From Symbiodinium natans (lineage: Eukaryota; Sar; Dinophyceae; Suessiales; Symbiodiniaceae): a stretch of 64,000 bases of DNA. The DNA is taken from NCBI GenBank assembly GCA_905221605.1, contig CAJNDS010002511.1, positions 321,609-385,608 on the forward strand. Direction: 5' to 3'. Below, in pieces: positions 50,509-61,406 of the stretch; position 1 is the stretch's first letter, and the number at the start of each line of letters is the position of its first letter. Under the pieces are notes generated by a model, which searched no databases, had not been told where the DNA came from, and saw only the letters and a list, made by a program, of their open reading frames with translations. The position numbers and the translations under genes were made by a program.

Positions 50509-50547
50509 GAGCAGCCTTCTGCTGAAGCTGTTGCGAAGATGGAGAAG
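50509..50547 (+). CDS. Micro-exon
   Basis: Thirteen codons, EQPSAEAVAKMEK, GTGCAG| to AAG|GC. The frame AKLVQ just upstream is also open. Upstream is AAGCCCTACTG / CCCCAAACCCC. Confidence 0.5.
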
Positions 50548-50879
50548 GCATGCGCTTAGGGCCGCTCAGCAGGCCAATAACTAGAAGCAAGATTTTTCCC
50601 GTGTGAAGAGTCCAAGCGTGGGCCTTGGCATGCACATTAAGCAAGCCGCCCGACCCAAAACTCGACGACCTCAGCCCAGTTCAAACAGTCTTGCTGAAGC
50701 AGCGGCTCAATGGAAGACATCTCTCGTTCCACAGTTGCTCAACTTCAATCCCCAGAAATAGAACTCTGCAGCCAGAAGACTGAGAGAAGAAGATGACAGG
50801 GCTTATGCAGTGCCTCCAACGCCCCCTCCCCCCCATTCCATTAATGCTCCCGACGCTCACAGATTTCATTAATTGAGCC

Positions 50880-52624
50880 ATGGCCTCTTCGTCACAACCT
50901 GCTTCCGGTGCCCGCTCGATTGGCATTTTTTTGTGTCTACTCTAGTCGGTTGCCGTGTTGCTTGATCACGCCGGGCTCATGCTATCTTAGAAATGGCACC
51001 GTAATACTTGGATTGTAACCGCAACGCTTGCTGGGCTTGTGCTGGGCTTGTACTTCTGTGAACAGGCGAAGGGTATGTGGCCTACGAGGATTACCAGCGG
51101 GATTTGGACAAGTTCAAGGGTGGCAAGCTCACGGAGCGCTCGAACACCTTCCCAGCCAAGGAGCAGGACCACTTCGATGAGTTGAGGCCAAGCCAGATTG
51201 CGAAGATCGGCGGTTTCCGGCGCCACTTTGTCGCGACGCAAGGCGATGGGAGCTCGGTGCCCGAGCTCGGGGGCACCGCGGAATCTTCGAAGAATGTCGA
51301 CATGAATGCGCTTGCAGAGGAAATCGATGTTTGGATGCAGAATCTGGTCTTTTTTGTTGACAGCTTGGACGTGTACGATGATTGCGATGGCGGCGGCATG
51401 TTCATGGAGAAGACGACGCCCGAGATCATCAGGGAGCGCCTGTTGGCCGGCCAGGAGGCCCTGCCTGAGTTGAAGAAGCAGAAGAAGGTCTCCCTACTAA
51501 AGGCGTCCTTCAGCTTCTTCAAGTGCATGGTCGCCACGGGCGTCTTGTTCATCCCGCAGTCGATGAGCAACTCAGGATGGGCCGGTGCTGTGGTCATCAT
51601 GCTCGTAAGTGCCCTCGCCTCGACGGCCGGCATCCTGTTGCTCGGATCATGCCATGAGGCCACCGGGAAGTCCTACCCCGCCATGGGCCAGATGGTTACG
51701 GGGAAGCTGGGCTTCCTGATCTCCGCCCAGATCGCGCTGTCGCAGTACGGCTTCTGCACGTGCTACGTGGCCTTCATTGTGCAGCTGGTGGTGCAGATGT
51801 ACCAGCAAGAGGGGCTTCCGCCACCACCGCCTTCGCACATCGTTCTGATTGTCACTTTGATCTTCATCCCCCTTGGGTGGATCCGACGTATTGGTAAGAT
51901 GAAGATCACGAACATCATCGGAGACGTCATCATTTTGGTGGGGATTGGCTTTGTTAGTTGGGTGGCCGTCCAGCGCATCCTGAACCTCGGGACAGCAGAG
52001 GGCGTGGTGCCCTTCACGTCTCCAGGACGTGGTATGATCTTTGCAGGCACCGCCGTCTTCGCGTTCGAAGGCATCGCTCTCGTGATCCCGATCCGTGAGA
52101 GCATGGCCCGACCAGACTTGTTCCCTGCCCTGATGACTGGCATGATGGTTTTCTTCACCGTGCTCTTGACGGGCTTCGGCCTCCTTGGCTATTTCTCTTG
52201 GGGGCCCAACATGCAAACCATCGTACTCAACGAGTTGCAGGGGTCAAGTGCGGACAGCATCAAGATCCTCTACATCCTTGCTATTGTCTGCACTTTCCCA
52301 ATCGCGATCTCGCCCTGCTTCAGCATTTGCGAAGGCCCCCTCTTTGGTCACATGCCGGCCACCGAGACACGCAAATGGCTTAAGAACGGATTCCGAACGG
52401 CCTTGACTTTGCTGCTTGCACTGATTGCATACAGCGCTGCTGACGAGCTGAACATCGTTGTGTCGATCATCGGTAGCTTCTGTTGCATTCCCTTGGCCTT
52501 CATCTTCCCTGCAGTTTTGCACATGAAGATTGTAGGCAGCAGGCCATGGCTCGACATGTTGGTGGCCGGGATCGGCACTGTGATGGTGCCGGTGACCCTG
52601 TATATGGATTTCAGCTCCCTATGA
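50880..52624 (+). CDS. Amino-acid transporter, AAAP/SLC36-like (spans one intron)
   Basis: Coding exon 2 (51066-52624) is long and clear. In my model exon 1 is 50880-50907 (MASSSQPAS plus one base), with a 158-bp GT-AG intron at 50908-51065 that joins in frame as ...ASG-EGYVAYEDYQRD. The ~130-residue hydrophilic N-terminus is followed by about 11 membrane segments. The first has the AAAP signature (KASFSFFKCMVATGVLFIPQ), and later segments include MIFAGTAVFAFEGIALVIPI and a final GSFCCIPLAFIFPAVLH. This layout fits vacuolar or plasma-membrane H+/amino-acid symporters; the substrate cannot be told. The sequence is GC-rich and free of repeats, unlike its flanks. Confidence 0.88.
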
Positions 52625-52679
52625 TCCTTGTTCCCGGGGATTCCTCCCCCCTCTTCTTTTGCCAGGAGATCTGGGAGTT

Positions 52680-52920
52680 TACGAAGATACGGGACCCTTA
52701 ATATAGACCTCCAAGGAGTAGGATTCCTTTATAATAGGGACCCCAATCCTAAGTTCGGAAGCCTCCATCTCCTAAGATGCGCATCGCTCGAAAGAAAATG
52801 GCCCGAGGGACAGCTTCGACATGCATCCACACCATACAGGAGGGTTTGTTAATCGGGATTATCAGAGGGGGTACTACAATCCCGATTAAGGATTGTTAGT
52901 ATAAGGGGGGTTTGCTAATG
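52680..52920. repeat. AT-rich patch with 12-bp perfect hairpin
   Basis: TTAATCGGGATT (52849-52860) and AATCCCGATTAA (52878-52889) are exact inverted repeats 17 bp apart. GGGTTTGTTAAT and GGGTTTGCTAAT flank the unit. It could be a small MITE just downstream of the transporter gene. Confidence 0.5.
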
Positions 52921-53407
52921 CGTTCCAGTATTCAATTTATCTCTGCCCCCACACGATGTGTCATCTACGATATGGTCGGGATGGAATCGCCGGAATCGCT
53001 GTCGGTAAGGTCTTCATGGCCCTGTACCTTTGGGATGTTCTGGGTTATGCTTTTCCAGCTACAGGCAGGCAGGAAGGGGGGAAGAAAGCAAGGAAGGAAG
53101 CAAGGTCACAGGCTCATCAAATCTCAACTCACATGCCTCCCAAATCCGAGTGCCTGGCTTCAGGCGAACGCCTCAGCGCAGACGAAGCTCTCGACCACCT
53201 TGCACTTGGTCGAGATCAAGCTGAAGAGTGCCTTTGGCACCAAGTTTCAACCTCGCCCCCCTCAACCTGTATAAGCCCTGAACCCTATGCCCTCTGACTC
53301 CTATGCCCCCGGAGCTTGCCTGCAGGCCTGAGCACCCCAAACCCCTCAGCCCCAAATCCATCCCAGCCCTCTGAACCCTCTGAACCCTAAGCCCCAAGCC
53401 CCGCAAG

Positions 53408-53482
53408 GTGCCCCTTGTTTCGCGAGGCGCGCAGGGCTTCCTCCAGGAGGAGCTTGCTGCCATGCAGCTGCGAATCAAGAAG
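53408..53482 (+). CDS. Micro-exon, helical module
   Basis: Up to 25 codons ending GFLQEELAAMQLRIKK, CGCAAG| to AAG|GC. A shorter version could start at 53435 after GCGCAG. Upstream are CCCTCTGAACCCTAAGCCCC words. Confidence 0.55.
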
Positions 53483-53801
53483 GCGCAAGAGGGGCTCACG
53501 GAGGGATGCCCTAAGATGCCCTAAGCGCCCCCCTAAAAGAGGCAGGTGGATATGCAGAGCTCTCTGGAGTCTGTTGGGCTTTGGGACCGCGAGCCTTGGT
53601 GCGGGAGTTTGGGGTGGAGGGCTCGTGGGCCAAGGCTGCAGGATTTCAGCAATGGTGCCGATGTGAATGAGGCCTTCTTGTTTCAGCCCCCTCCCCCCCG
53701 CAAAAAACACCCGAAACCCTCAAAGCCTAAACTGCATCCCACAAGCCCTAGGCCCTAGACCCACGTCCCGAAGACCTTACAAACGTTGACAGACACCGAA
53801 G

Positions 53802-53846
53802 GCCGAGAAGAAGATCGAGAAGGTCATCACGGCCGCAGCTGAGCAG
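53802..53846 (+). CDS. Micro-exon, V/A-type module
   Basis: AEKKIEKVITAAAEQ after ACCGAAG. It merges the two modules seen apart at 48403 and 50030. The donor is not evident. Confidence 0.45.
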
Positions 53847-54569
53847 CAGCCGCGGCGCGTTTTCGGGCGCACTCAGTTCCTGCTTCGGGGCGCTGAACCG
53901 GCGAAGCCGAGATCCTAGACCAAAAACCCCCTCAAACTTACACCTCAACAGCCCCCCCCTCCCCCCAGCACCCCATGGACGCCGCAAAGGCGGTCCCTAG
54001 ATGGGCCCTCAAGGTCCTGAAGCCCCGCTTCCTCAGCTTGCTGTGGCTTGGTAAATCTCAGCTTCCTCAGCCTGTTGTGGCTTGGTATTTCTCAGCTTCC
54101 TCAGCTTGTTGTGGCTTGGTATATCTCAACGTGAATAGCGGTCTGCGCTAGTTCTCTGTTCATTGCGCCCTCTATTCATTTACTCTCTTATCACTAAAGG
54201 CACGAACGCAGTGACTCTGCCTTTCGGAGAGATCTTCGGGATTCTGGAATGCGGACGGCTTCTAACTGGAGCGCAACCCTCTGAACCTTTAGAGCCCCAA
54301 AACCCCTTTAAGCTTCCAAAAGAACCGCAAGAATCTCCAAGAACCGCAAGAGCCCCCAAGAACCCCCAAGAACCCCCAAGAACCCCTAAGACCCCCCAAG
54401 AAACCCCACCGACAAGTCTGGGGTTCGGATCAGGGACTTAGGGCTTGTTCTGGGCTCTTCAGGACTTTGGAAGTTCTAGGGTTTAAGGGTCTGAAAAGTT
54501 TAGGGTTTAGGGCTCTCTTGGCGTTTTGTGGGGGGTTTCCGTCTATCCAAGCTCCGATTGGCCAGGAAG

Positions 54570-54614
54570 GAGCAGATAAAGGCGTCGGAGCTGGTGGCCA
54601 AGAGTTTGGAGAAG
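54570..54614 (+). CDS. Micro-exon
   Basis: Fifteen codons, EQIKASELVAKSLEK, GGAAG| to AAG|GC. Downstream is G-rich (GGTTTTGGGTTGTGGG). Confidence 0.55.
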
Positions 54615-54780
54615 GCAAGAGGGGTCTTTGGGGAGGTGGTTTTGGGTTGTGGGCTTCGGGGGTTTTATGCTTGGAGTCTGGGAGGTTGGGCTTGCACCCC
54701 CAAACTCCTTGCTTGACACGTGGGGTTTTACAAAATTTAGGGAGCCCGAGTACAGACCCCCAAATAGCAGGCTGGCCGTG

Positions 54781-54885
54781 ACACCCTAAACCCTAAACAC
54801 TAAACCCTAAAACCTAAACCCTAAACCCTCAACCCCAAACCCTAAACTCTAATTCAACCCTAAACCCTAAACCCTAAACCCCAAG
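54781..54885. repeat. Telomere-like CCCTAAA array
   Basis: About 13 near-perfect heptamers in C-strand orientation (CACCCTAAACCCTAAACAC...). Confidence 0.9.
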
Positions 54886-55009
54886 CCCATGTTTAGGTGC
54901 CATGACAGCAACGCCCCCGAAGCCGTGAGGCCGACCACTGCGAGGCAGCCCTTCGCCAGGCGCCTCTCTTGGCAACTCCCCCCTCCCCGCCCCCCCTTGG
55001 CTTTGGGGT

Positions 55010-55160
55010 TTGGGGGTTTAGGGTTTAGGGTTTAGGGGTTGGGGGTTTGGGGTTTAGGGTTTTGGGGTTTAGGGTTTTGGGGTTTAGGGTTTAGGGGTTT
55101 AGGGGGTTCGGGGGTTTGGGGGTTCGGGGGTTTGGGGTTTGGGGGTTCGGGGTTTATATA
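55010..55160. repeat. Telomere-like TTTAGGG array
   Basis: Degenerate G-strand heptamers (GGGTTTAGGGTTTAGGG with TTTTGGGG and TTCGGGG variants). With the opposite-strand array 130 bp upstream it forms a natural inverted repeat. Confidence 0.9.
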
Positions 55161-55543
55161 TGCAGCCTTGCGGACAGTCTCGAAGAAGCTCCTCGGAGAT
55201 GCGCCTTAGGGTTTAGGGAGTTAGGATTCTTGGGCTTCGGGACGGTTTGGGGCCATTGCGACCTTGAGACAAGGCAGCCGGCGTTTAGGCTCGGCGGTTT
55301 GACAGTTTAGGGCTTAGGTCTGAGGGTTGTTGGAAAGTGCTCGGAGTTTGGGGTTGGGGTGTACTTCGTTTTGGGGGTTCTCCTGTAGGGGGTTTCGGGT
55401 TTACACCCTGACCCCTCATCCCTCCCAAGCCATGTCCCGAGCCCTGTGCTCAAGATCCTCCCGCAACGAAAGCTGGCAAGTCTGCCAGGCTCTAAGAACT
55501 CAAGCCCCCACAAACACCCCCGCCCCCCCTCCTGATACCGCAG

Positions 55544-55582
55544 GCCTCTGAAGCGGAGCTGCCCTTCCTGAAGGGCATGGAG
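55544..55582 (+). CDS. Micro-exon, ELPFL module
   Basis: Thirteen codons, ASEAELPFLKGME, ACCGCAG| to GAG|GC. Second copy of the ELPFL motif (first at 28992). Confidence 0.6.
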
Positions 55583-55955
55583 GCATGTGAGGGGTTCTGC
55601 TTAAAGGGTGTGTTTTTGGGGTTAGTTTGAGGAAGGGAGTTTCGAAAAGGATGCAACGGCAGCGCTACACCGCGTGCAGCTTGGAAACATTGTCTTTAAG
55701 TTTCGGTGAGGATTTGGATGGATGCAGTGCACCGTTCAGAGAGCGGGGGCGCGCCTAGCTTAAGGTTAGGGGTCCAAACCCTGGGCCATCCCTTGAAACT
55801 CGCAATGCCCTTTAAAGTCACCCTCCCCGAAACGGCAAAACACAAAAACCCAACACCCAAGACCCCAAACCCCCAAATCCCTAAACCCGCAACCCTAAAC
55901 CCCAAGCCCTCAAGCCTCAGCTGAGGCCCCAAAGCCCTAGGCAGCTCTTTGTCAG

Positions 55956-56000
55956 GTGCTGTCGCACGCCGAAGCCCAGAAAGCCGTGGCCGACTGTGAG
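55956..56000 (+). CDS. Micro-exon
   Basis: Fifteen codons, VLSHAEAQKAVADCE, TTTGTCAG| to GAG|GT. Flanks are a model case: CCCTAAACCCGCAACCCTAAACCCC upstream region and GGTTTAGGGTTTAG downstream. Confidence 0.65.
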
Positions 56001-56691
56001 GTGGAATCGGTTTAGGGTTTAGTCTCAGCAGAGATAGGGTTGGGTTGACGTGTTCCTGTACTTCAGATGGGTTTGTGGATGTGCATGTTGGCGAGGTACT
56101 ACCTTGAGTCCCAAACCTCACATCGCAAACCCCCCCCAAAACCCCTTGAAACGCCCCAAAATGGTGGAGTGACGCCCACACTGGCCTCGGCTGCAACCGT
56201 GACGCTCATCGCGGTTGCAGCTCCCATTCTGTTGCCGATGGCGTGTGTATGTCGAGTGCACGACATGAGATTTGTAGCCTTTGAGATAGCACATACAGCA
56301 CCCTGAGCAAGCGCCTACACGTGAAGCCTTTCAAACGGGACACGCGCAGATGTCTCACGACTACTGGGTGAAGCTTTTCCCCATGCACAGAACTTCTCTA
56401 AATCCGAAACCTTGAGTTGATTGCTCGGGGCACGGGTTTTGAACGCGTGCGGTCGCTTGCCCATGGTTCATGAAGTTGCTGTATAGTGTTGTGGCAGTCC
56501 AGCAAGGGAACAGTGCACTCTGCAAGCCGTGTCTGCCAGCTTTGGTCCATGAGCATGGGACTGAGTTTTTAGTGTGCTGGTATGTGGCAAAGTCAACATT
56601 ACATGTCATGTTGAAGTATTTGTGATTCTTTATTCGTTTGCTTAGGGCAGCCTTTCTTCGAGCTCTGGTGGCAGTAGCTCCTGACTCAATT

Positions 56692-57591
56692 ATGCCGACG
56701 AAAGCCCAGGATGCGTCCGGTTTGGCTGGGCTGCAGGAGGCTCTTGAAGTCTTGGGATTTCCCGAGCTCCCGGCAGACCCCACTGCGGTAGATCAGGTGC
56801 CTGAGTCTGGGAGCGCATCCTGACAAGCCAGGAGGGAATGCGGCATTGTTCGCGAAGCTGGTGGCTGCGAAAGATTTGGTGCTGGAGAAGATCGAAGAGT
56901 CACTTCGGCGTGGCGAAGACGAAATTTCCAAAGCTGCTGGTCGCCTCAAGTGGCTTAACTGTCAGTGCCGTACCTGCGCGCCCCTCATCCTCAAGTGTGG
57001 AGAGTGTCGTGGATGCATAAGTGGAAGTGGCAGTCACACGTGCGGTGTTCTGAGCACGGCTTCCGGCCGATTCGCCCCAGCAGCTCGTGCCTTCATCTTC
57101 AGGGCGATCGCGCATGATGGATCCAATGAAATGGAGGGCATCACAGCCTGGAAGAGGAACCAGGAACAGGAAAAGCTTGCCCACCGGGAGCTCGGCAAGC
57201 TTCAAACCGCTGACAGGAAGCACCAGCTCAAGATGGCTGCTTGCCTGAGGGATTCAAGTCGGTTTATGACCAGGTCCAGATCCGCAAGGAACAGCTCCCT
57301 TACGATGTCTGCCCTCGCTGTGGATTTGGTATTGGTTGGATGAAGTGCCGTTTTCATGAAGGGCAGGCCTACATGTGGTGCAAAGCCGGCCGCAAAAATT
57401 GTTCCTGGAAAGAGAGCAAGCCGATCCAGCCGGCAGCCTCGTCGTCGGTGCCTTCTACCCCAGAGCGCAAGCGTGGCTCTGCTTACGTGGATGCCATGAC
57501 TCCGCCAAAACCCAGCAGTGCTCCTCCGTTGGCCTCGGAGACTCTGACATACTTGTGGGGGGTAGCCGCAAGCCTAAATCCTAAACCCTAA
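56692..57591 (+). pseudogene. Disrupted Cys-rich (zinc-ribbon-like) gene
   Basis: Coding character runs through three frames: 56692-56823 (MPTKAQDASGLAGLQEALEV), then about 56826-57235 (LFAKLVAAKDLVLEKIEESL; Cys cluster CQCRTC then CGECRGC), then about 57240-57591 (CLPEGFKSVYDQVQIRKEQL; CPRCGFGIGW and further Cys). The frame moves +1 near 56825 and -1 near 57235. I could not place a plausible intron at either point, so these are indels or assembly errors. The paired CxxC clusters suggest zinc binding. I do not recognise the family; a decayed gene or a mis-assembled real one are both possible. Confidence 0.5.
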
Positions 57592-57632
57592 ACCCCAATC
57601 AGCCCCAATCAGCCCCAAACCATCACCTGAAG

Positions 57633-57668
57633 GCTGCTGCTGCCGTGGCTCAGAGGGCGATCAGCGAT
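57633..57668 (+). CDS. Micro-exon (3' end uncertain)
   Basis: AAAVAQRAISD(AR), after CCTGAAG. A CCCTAAACCC stretch lies upstream and an extended GGGTTTAGGG stretch downstream. Confidence 0.5.
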
Positions 57669-57699
57669 GCCCGGAGCCCTTTGAGGTTTGAAGATTTTG

Positions 57700-57772
57700 G
57701 GCTTTGGGGGTGGGGGTTCGGGGTTTGGGGGTTCGGGGTTTAGGGTTTGGGGCAGTTTAGGGTTTAGGGATT
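57700..57772. repeat. Telomere-like TTTAGGG array
   Basis: G-strand degenerate heptamers directly downstream of the 57633 exon. Confidence 0.85.
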
Positions 57773-58026
57773 TAGACCCAAACACAATGCAAGCTTCAAT
57801 CTCCAAACCCAGACACTGAATCCTAAACTCAACAGGCAGTCTGCGTGCAGAAGGGTTCGTTTGTTTAGGGCTGGTGGGTTTGAGGCATTTGCCGTTTAGC
57901 CAATCCCAGAACCAAAGCTTGGGCCCCCCAAGCCCTAAACCCTAAACCCTAACCGAAAACCCAACCCTACACCCTATTTAAACCCCCAGGTTTAGGGCCC
58001 TGCGCCCTGGTGGCGCTTGTCTTGAG

Positions 58027-58101
58027 GCCCGGAGCCTCACCCTGCAGAACCTGACAGCTGCCAAAGAGTTTTCCAGTGGCGCCGCGGACTTCTGCACGAA
58101 G
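58027..58101 (+). CDS. Micro-exon, helical module
   Basis: Twenty-five codons beginning ARSLTLQNLTAAKEFSSGAA, CTTGAG| to AAG|GC. Flanked by CCCTAAACCCTAAACCC upstream and GTTTAGGATTC downstream. Confidence 0.6.
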
Positions 58102-58357
58102 GCCGCTTGTTGAGTTTAGGATTCAAGGCTTGGGCTTGGAGGCTAGAGGTTAGATTGTGTTTGGGCTTTAGGTGTTGCACAGAGTTTGGGGTTTAAGAGT
58201 TTCGGGTCTAGAGATATGCAAGGTTTATGGTTAAGCAGGGTTTAGGCTTTAGGGTTTGGAGCAGGGTAGGGTTAAGGGCTTCGCTGGTTCGCGTTCAGGG
58301 GCTGCGGTCCAAGAATGCCTAAACCCCAAGCAACCCCCCAACCCCCCCAATTTCCAG

Positions 58358-58420
58358 GACCTGCTGGTCCTCCAGAAGCGCCTGGATGGCATGGCACAGA
58401 AGCTCTCCGAGCTGAAGAAG
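58358..58420 (+). CDS. Micro-exon, LQKRL module
   Basis: Twenty-one codons including LQKRLDGMAQKLSELKK, TTTCCAG| to AAG|GC. Homologous to the 31627 exon. Confidence 0.65.
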
Positions 58421-58912
58421 GCTCAGGGGTTTGGGAATTCGGGGCGGACAATGCCGTTTAGAATGGTTTAGAGGTTTAGGCTTGAGGGCTTATGCATGGG
58501 GTAACCCGGTTTTAGATGGGTTTCATGAACCTCTCACACGATGCGTCCTGCAGAGCGACCCCGCCCTCGGGATGTAATCTGTGTTCCGAGAGGCCTGATT
58601 TCTTGATCTTGTTGCTCTTTTCATGCGGATTCTTTTCAAGGCTTGTGGCCCAAGTCGTGTTTTGGAGGATTTCTTGTTAGTCTTTTTTCGCTGTGCGGTC
58701 CCGGTTGGGCTCTTTTAATGTGTGATCTTCGTTTCAAAGAACTCAGCAACAGCGGTCACGAAGGGCATTTTGCTGCAGCATCAACGCTTCTTAAATACCA
58801 AATTGTGTTGCCAATGCATGCGCTTCTCCTTGTTCGCTTGCAAGTTCCTTTGTGGCTTTAGGTTGAGGTGGTTTAGAGTCACTCATGCCCTGGCTTGGCA
58901 GAAGCCCTATAC

Positions 58913-59008
58913 ACCCTAAACACTAAAACCCTAAACCCGAAACCCTAAACCCTAAACCCTAAACCCTAAACCCTAAACCCTAAACCCTAAACCCTACACA
59001 CTAAACCC
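58913..59008. repeat. Telomere-like CCCTAAA array, near perfect
   Basis: The cleanest array in the window, with about eight consecutive exact CCCTAAA heptamers. Flanks are unique, so it is an interstitial array, not a chromosome end. Confidence 0.95.
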
Positions 59009-59100
59009 CCAGCCACAAAAATCACTTCGAGCCCTGGGTTTCCTAGAACCTTAGACCCGGAACCCTATTGCTGTCATTGTGGTTGTTATTTTTTGTTCTT

Positions 59101-59288
59101 AGTATTATTATTATTATTATTACTATTACGAGTACTATTATTATTATTATTATTATTATGATTATTATGATTATTATTATGACTAGTATAATAATAATAA
59201 TAATTATTATTATTCGTACGATTATTATTAGTATTAGTATAATAATAATTATGATTATCATTCGATACTTATTATTGTTATTATTGCT
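59101..59288. repeat. ATT/AAT trinucleotide microsatellite
   Basis: Imperfect ATT repeats that flip to AAT and back, giving internal inverted symmetry. Frames through it are poly-Ile. Confidence 0.9.
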
Positions 59289-59418
59289 GGCGTCCCAAAT
59301 TTGCTCGGGGCAAGGTCGAAGGCCCTGCATTTGGACATCCGTGGCAGGGTTTAGGAATGGAATATAAGTAGGTTGTAGCTTGTGCAAGAGTGTTTTTGGT
59401 GTCCACCGGCTCAAACTA

Positions 59419-59490
59419 GCCTAAACCCTAAACCCTAAACCCTAAACCCTAAACCCTAAACCCGAAACCCTAAAACCCTAAAGCCCTTAA
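59419..59490. repeat. Telomere-like CCCTAAA array
   Basis: C-strand heptamers in front of the 59563 exon. Confidence 0.9.
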
Positions 59491-59562
59491 ACCGCTTCAG
59501 AACCTAGAAGCCTCGAAGATCGCCCCTGGACCTTCCAAAAGGGCCCAAGTCTCCCGGCGCAG

Positions 59563-59586
59563 GAGACGGCCGAGAGGAAGCGCAAG
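59563..59586 (+). CDS. Micro-exon of 24 bp, ERKRK module
   Basis: Eight codons, ETAERKRK, GGCGCAG| to AAG|GC. It follows the LQKRL exon exactly as IADRKRS does at 31883. Confidence 0.5.
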
Positions 59587-59600
59587 GCACGGGCTCAGTT

Positions 59601-59860
59601 TTCTTATTTGTTTTTTTGTTCTTCTTCTTGTGATTGTAATATTTCTCATTCTCAGTATTATTCTTATTATTGCTATTCTTCTTCTTCTTCGTACTATTAC
59701 TACAATTGTTATTTCTACTATTCATATTATTCGTCTTCTTCTTCTCATCCTTCTTATTGTTATTGTTATTGTTGTTGTTACTGCTGTTATTGTTGTTATT
59801 GCTGTTGTTATGATTGTCAGTATTCTTCTTCTTCTTGTTGATGATGCGGTCCTTTATCAT
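59601..59860. repeat. TTC/TTATT microsatellite
   Basis: Pyrimidine-rich imperfect trinucleotides (TTC, TTA, TTG). Frames are poly-Ser/Tyr or poly-Asn/Lys translations and not genes. Confidence 0.9.
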
Positions 59861-60115
59861 CATCAGATGAGAATCGCACTTGAGTGCTTAGGGTGCTAGG
59901 GTTGGGGACACACTTCTGCTGCGGCGAGCTAAGAAAGACTGCATGCCAGGCTCTGCAGTCACCGCATCCCTAGCAGGGGGGTTCAGTGGCGCCTCCGCGT
60001 CATGGAAGCAGGGCCTTGGATTCAGCCATGCAACACGCCGTCCGGCCCAAGCTCGCCTTGTGATCACGCAGACGCCCGCGCGCGGCAACCCTTTTCAGAC
60101 GCCTCTTTTCGAGCC

Positions 60116-61406
60116 ATGGCCTTGCCAATGAAGACCGCCATGAAGAAGGCTTCCCTGCACACCTACAGTAAGGCTTGAAGCCCTTAAAATTAAACCAAAA
60201 AGCCCTGTGTGCCCGTCTACAATGATTCTCGGAGCGGGAACCCAGCACTCAAGTCTTAATGATTATCAAAGGTAGAAGGTTCCAGCCCCAGAGTTACATG
60301 GCACGGTTTTTTGGGGCTTATTTAACTTACTAGCTCCTGATTTTTGGGGTCCCGAGATCAGGTTCCTAGGGGACTGGTGTGGTTTCTTGATGGTACGGTT
60401 TCGATGTTGGGTTCTGAATGGCTTGGAAACAGGCTTCTTGCCTCGGAGAAACTATCATTTTTTCCTATCTTAACCTTGGATTCCTTGCTAGATCTACTGC
60501 ATGAACTTGTTGAACAAATCCGCACAAGACACCTAGCCACAAGCTTCATAGGCTGGCTTCGGGTCCCAGATCTTTGGTTCTGAGCCAGAATCTTCGAGGC
60601 CATGAAGGGAAGCGCTATGAAGGCCAAGGCCATGAAGAAGCCCATGAAGGAGGGGCTTGGCGTTGTGGGAATATGGGGTTTGCGGCCTTATGCCCGAAAA
60701 CAAGATGTGCCTGTGAGATGCATCCTCTACTTACTAGGCATCATGTTACGGGGTTCCAATGTGGGGAGCTTGGGGCTCATGCAGGCCTGCCCAGACGGGA
60801 AGATTTAATCCTCATTCCAATTGCGGTTGTTGGGGTTTAGGCTCCCTTATAAGGCTTCTTAAGCAACAGCGAGTACCCTGTGGATCCAGCAAGCCTTCAT
60901 CAGGCAATGAAGAAGAAGGCTGTGTCGAAGATCGCTACGGGCCGGCTTGCGAAGTCTCGAGTCTTCAATGGCGCGAAGGCGGGGACGGCTGAGAGCTCAC
61001 GGTTCTGATGCAGACACGAGTCGCAGCACACGCAACATTCGTGATGTCTCTCATCTTCTAGCAAAGCAGCTTCCGGAGGAACGATCAGAAACCTCATCGC
61101 ATGTCATAGCAGCTAGCGGTTTAGGCCCGGGCAAAAACCTCTAGTTCAGCCTCGCCTCGCCCGATCCAGGAGAAGACTACCGGTGGTCTGCAGAAGGCCA
61201 ACCTGATGAAGAACAAGCGCGGCAAGGTCGTCAGCAAGAAGATGCACGCCAAGGGGAAGTCAATCCAGAAGTTCGTGCAGGGCTGGCTCAGCGCAGTCGC
61301 GACGGCCAGAAAGGAGCTGGGCATCAAGGGCTTTTGTGTGATCGGCGGCAAGAGCGCTCAGGGGAAGGCGCTCTATGCCAAGGCCAAGGCGATTTATGCG
61401 GCGTGA
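60116..61406 (+). CDS. DVNP: Dinoflagellate/viral nucleoprotein (DVNP), four exons
   Basis: Exons: 60116-60148, 60599-60649, 60904-60978, 61170-61406, giving about 131 residues. The N-terminus is Lys/Met/Ala-rich (MALPMKTAMKK, then AMKGSAMKAKAMKKPMK), followed by AMKKKAVSKIATGRLAKSRV. The last exon carries the conserved core: EKTTGGLQKANLMKNKRGK, VVSKKMHAKGKSIQKF, ARKELGIKGFCVIGG, QGKALYAKAKAIYAA. DVNPs are small basic chromatin proteins related to proteins of large algal DNA viruses, and they take over bulk DNA packaging in dinoflagellates. All joins are phase 0. Donors read AAG|GC, AAG|GA and AAG|GC; all acceptors are AG|G. The start is the first ATG, in context GAGCCATGG. The gene lies between the 59563 and 61823 micro-exons. 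Confidence 0.88.

Noticed and set aside
58913-59008. Chromosome end
   Set aside because: The CCCTAAA array is short, interstitial and flanked by unique sequence and genes on both sides.
59043-59863. Poly-Ile and poly-Asn frames
   Set aside because: Translations of ATT and TTC microsatellites.
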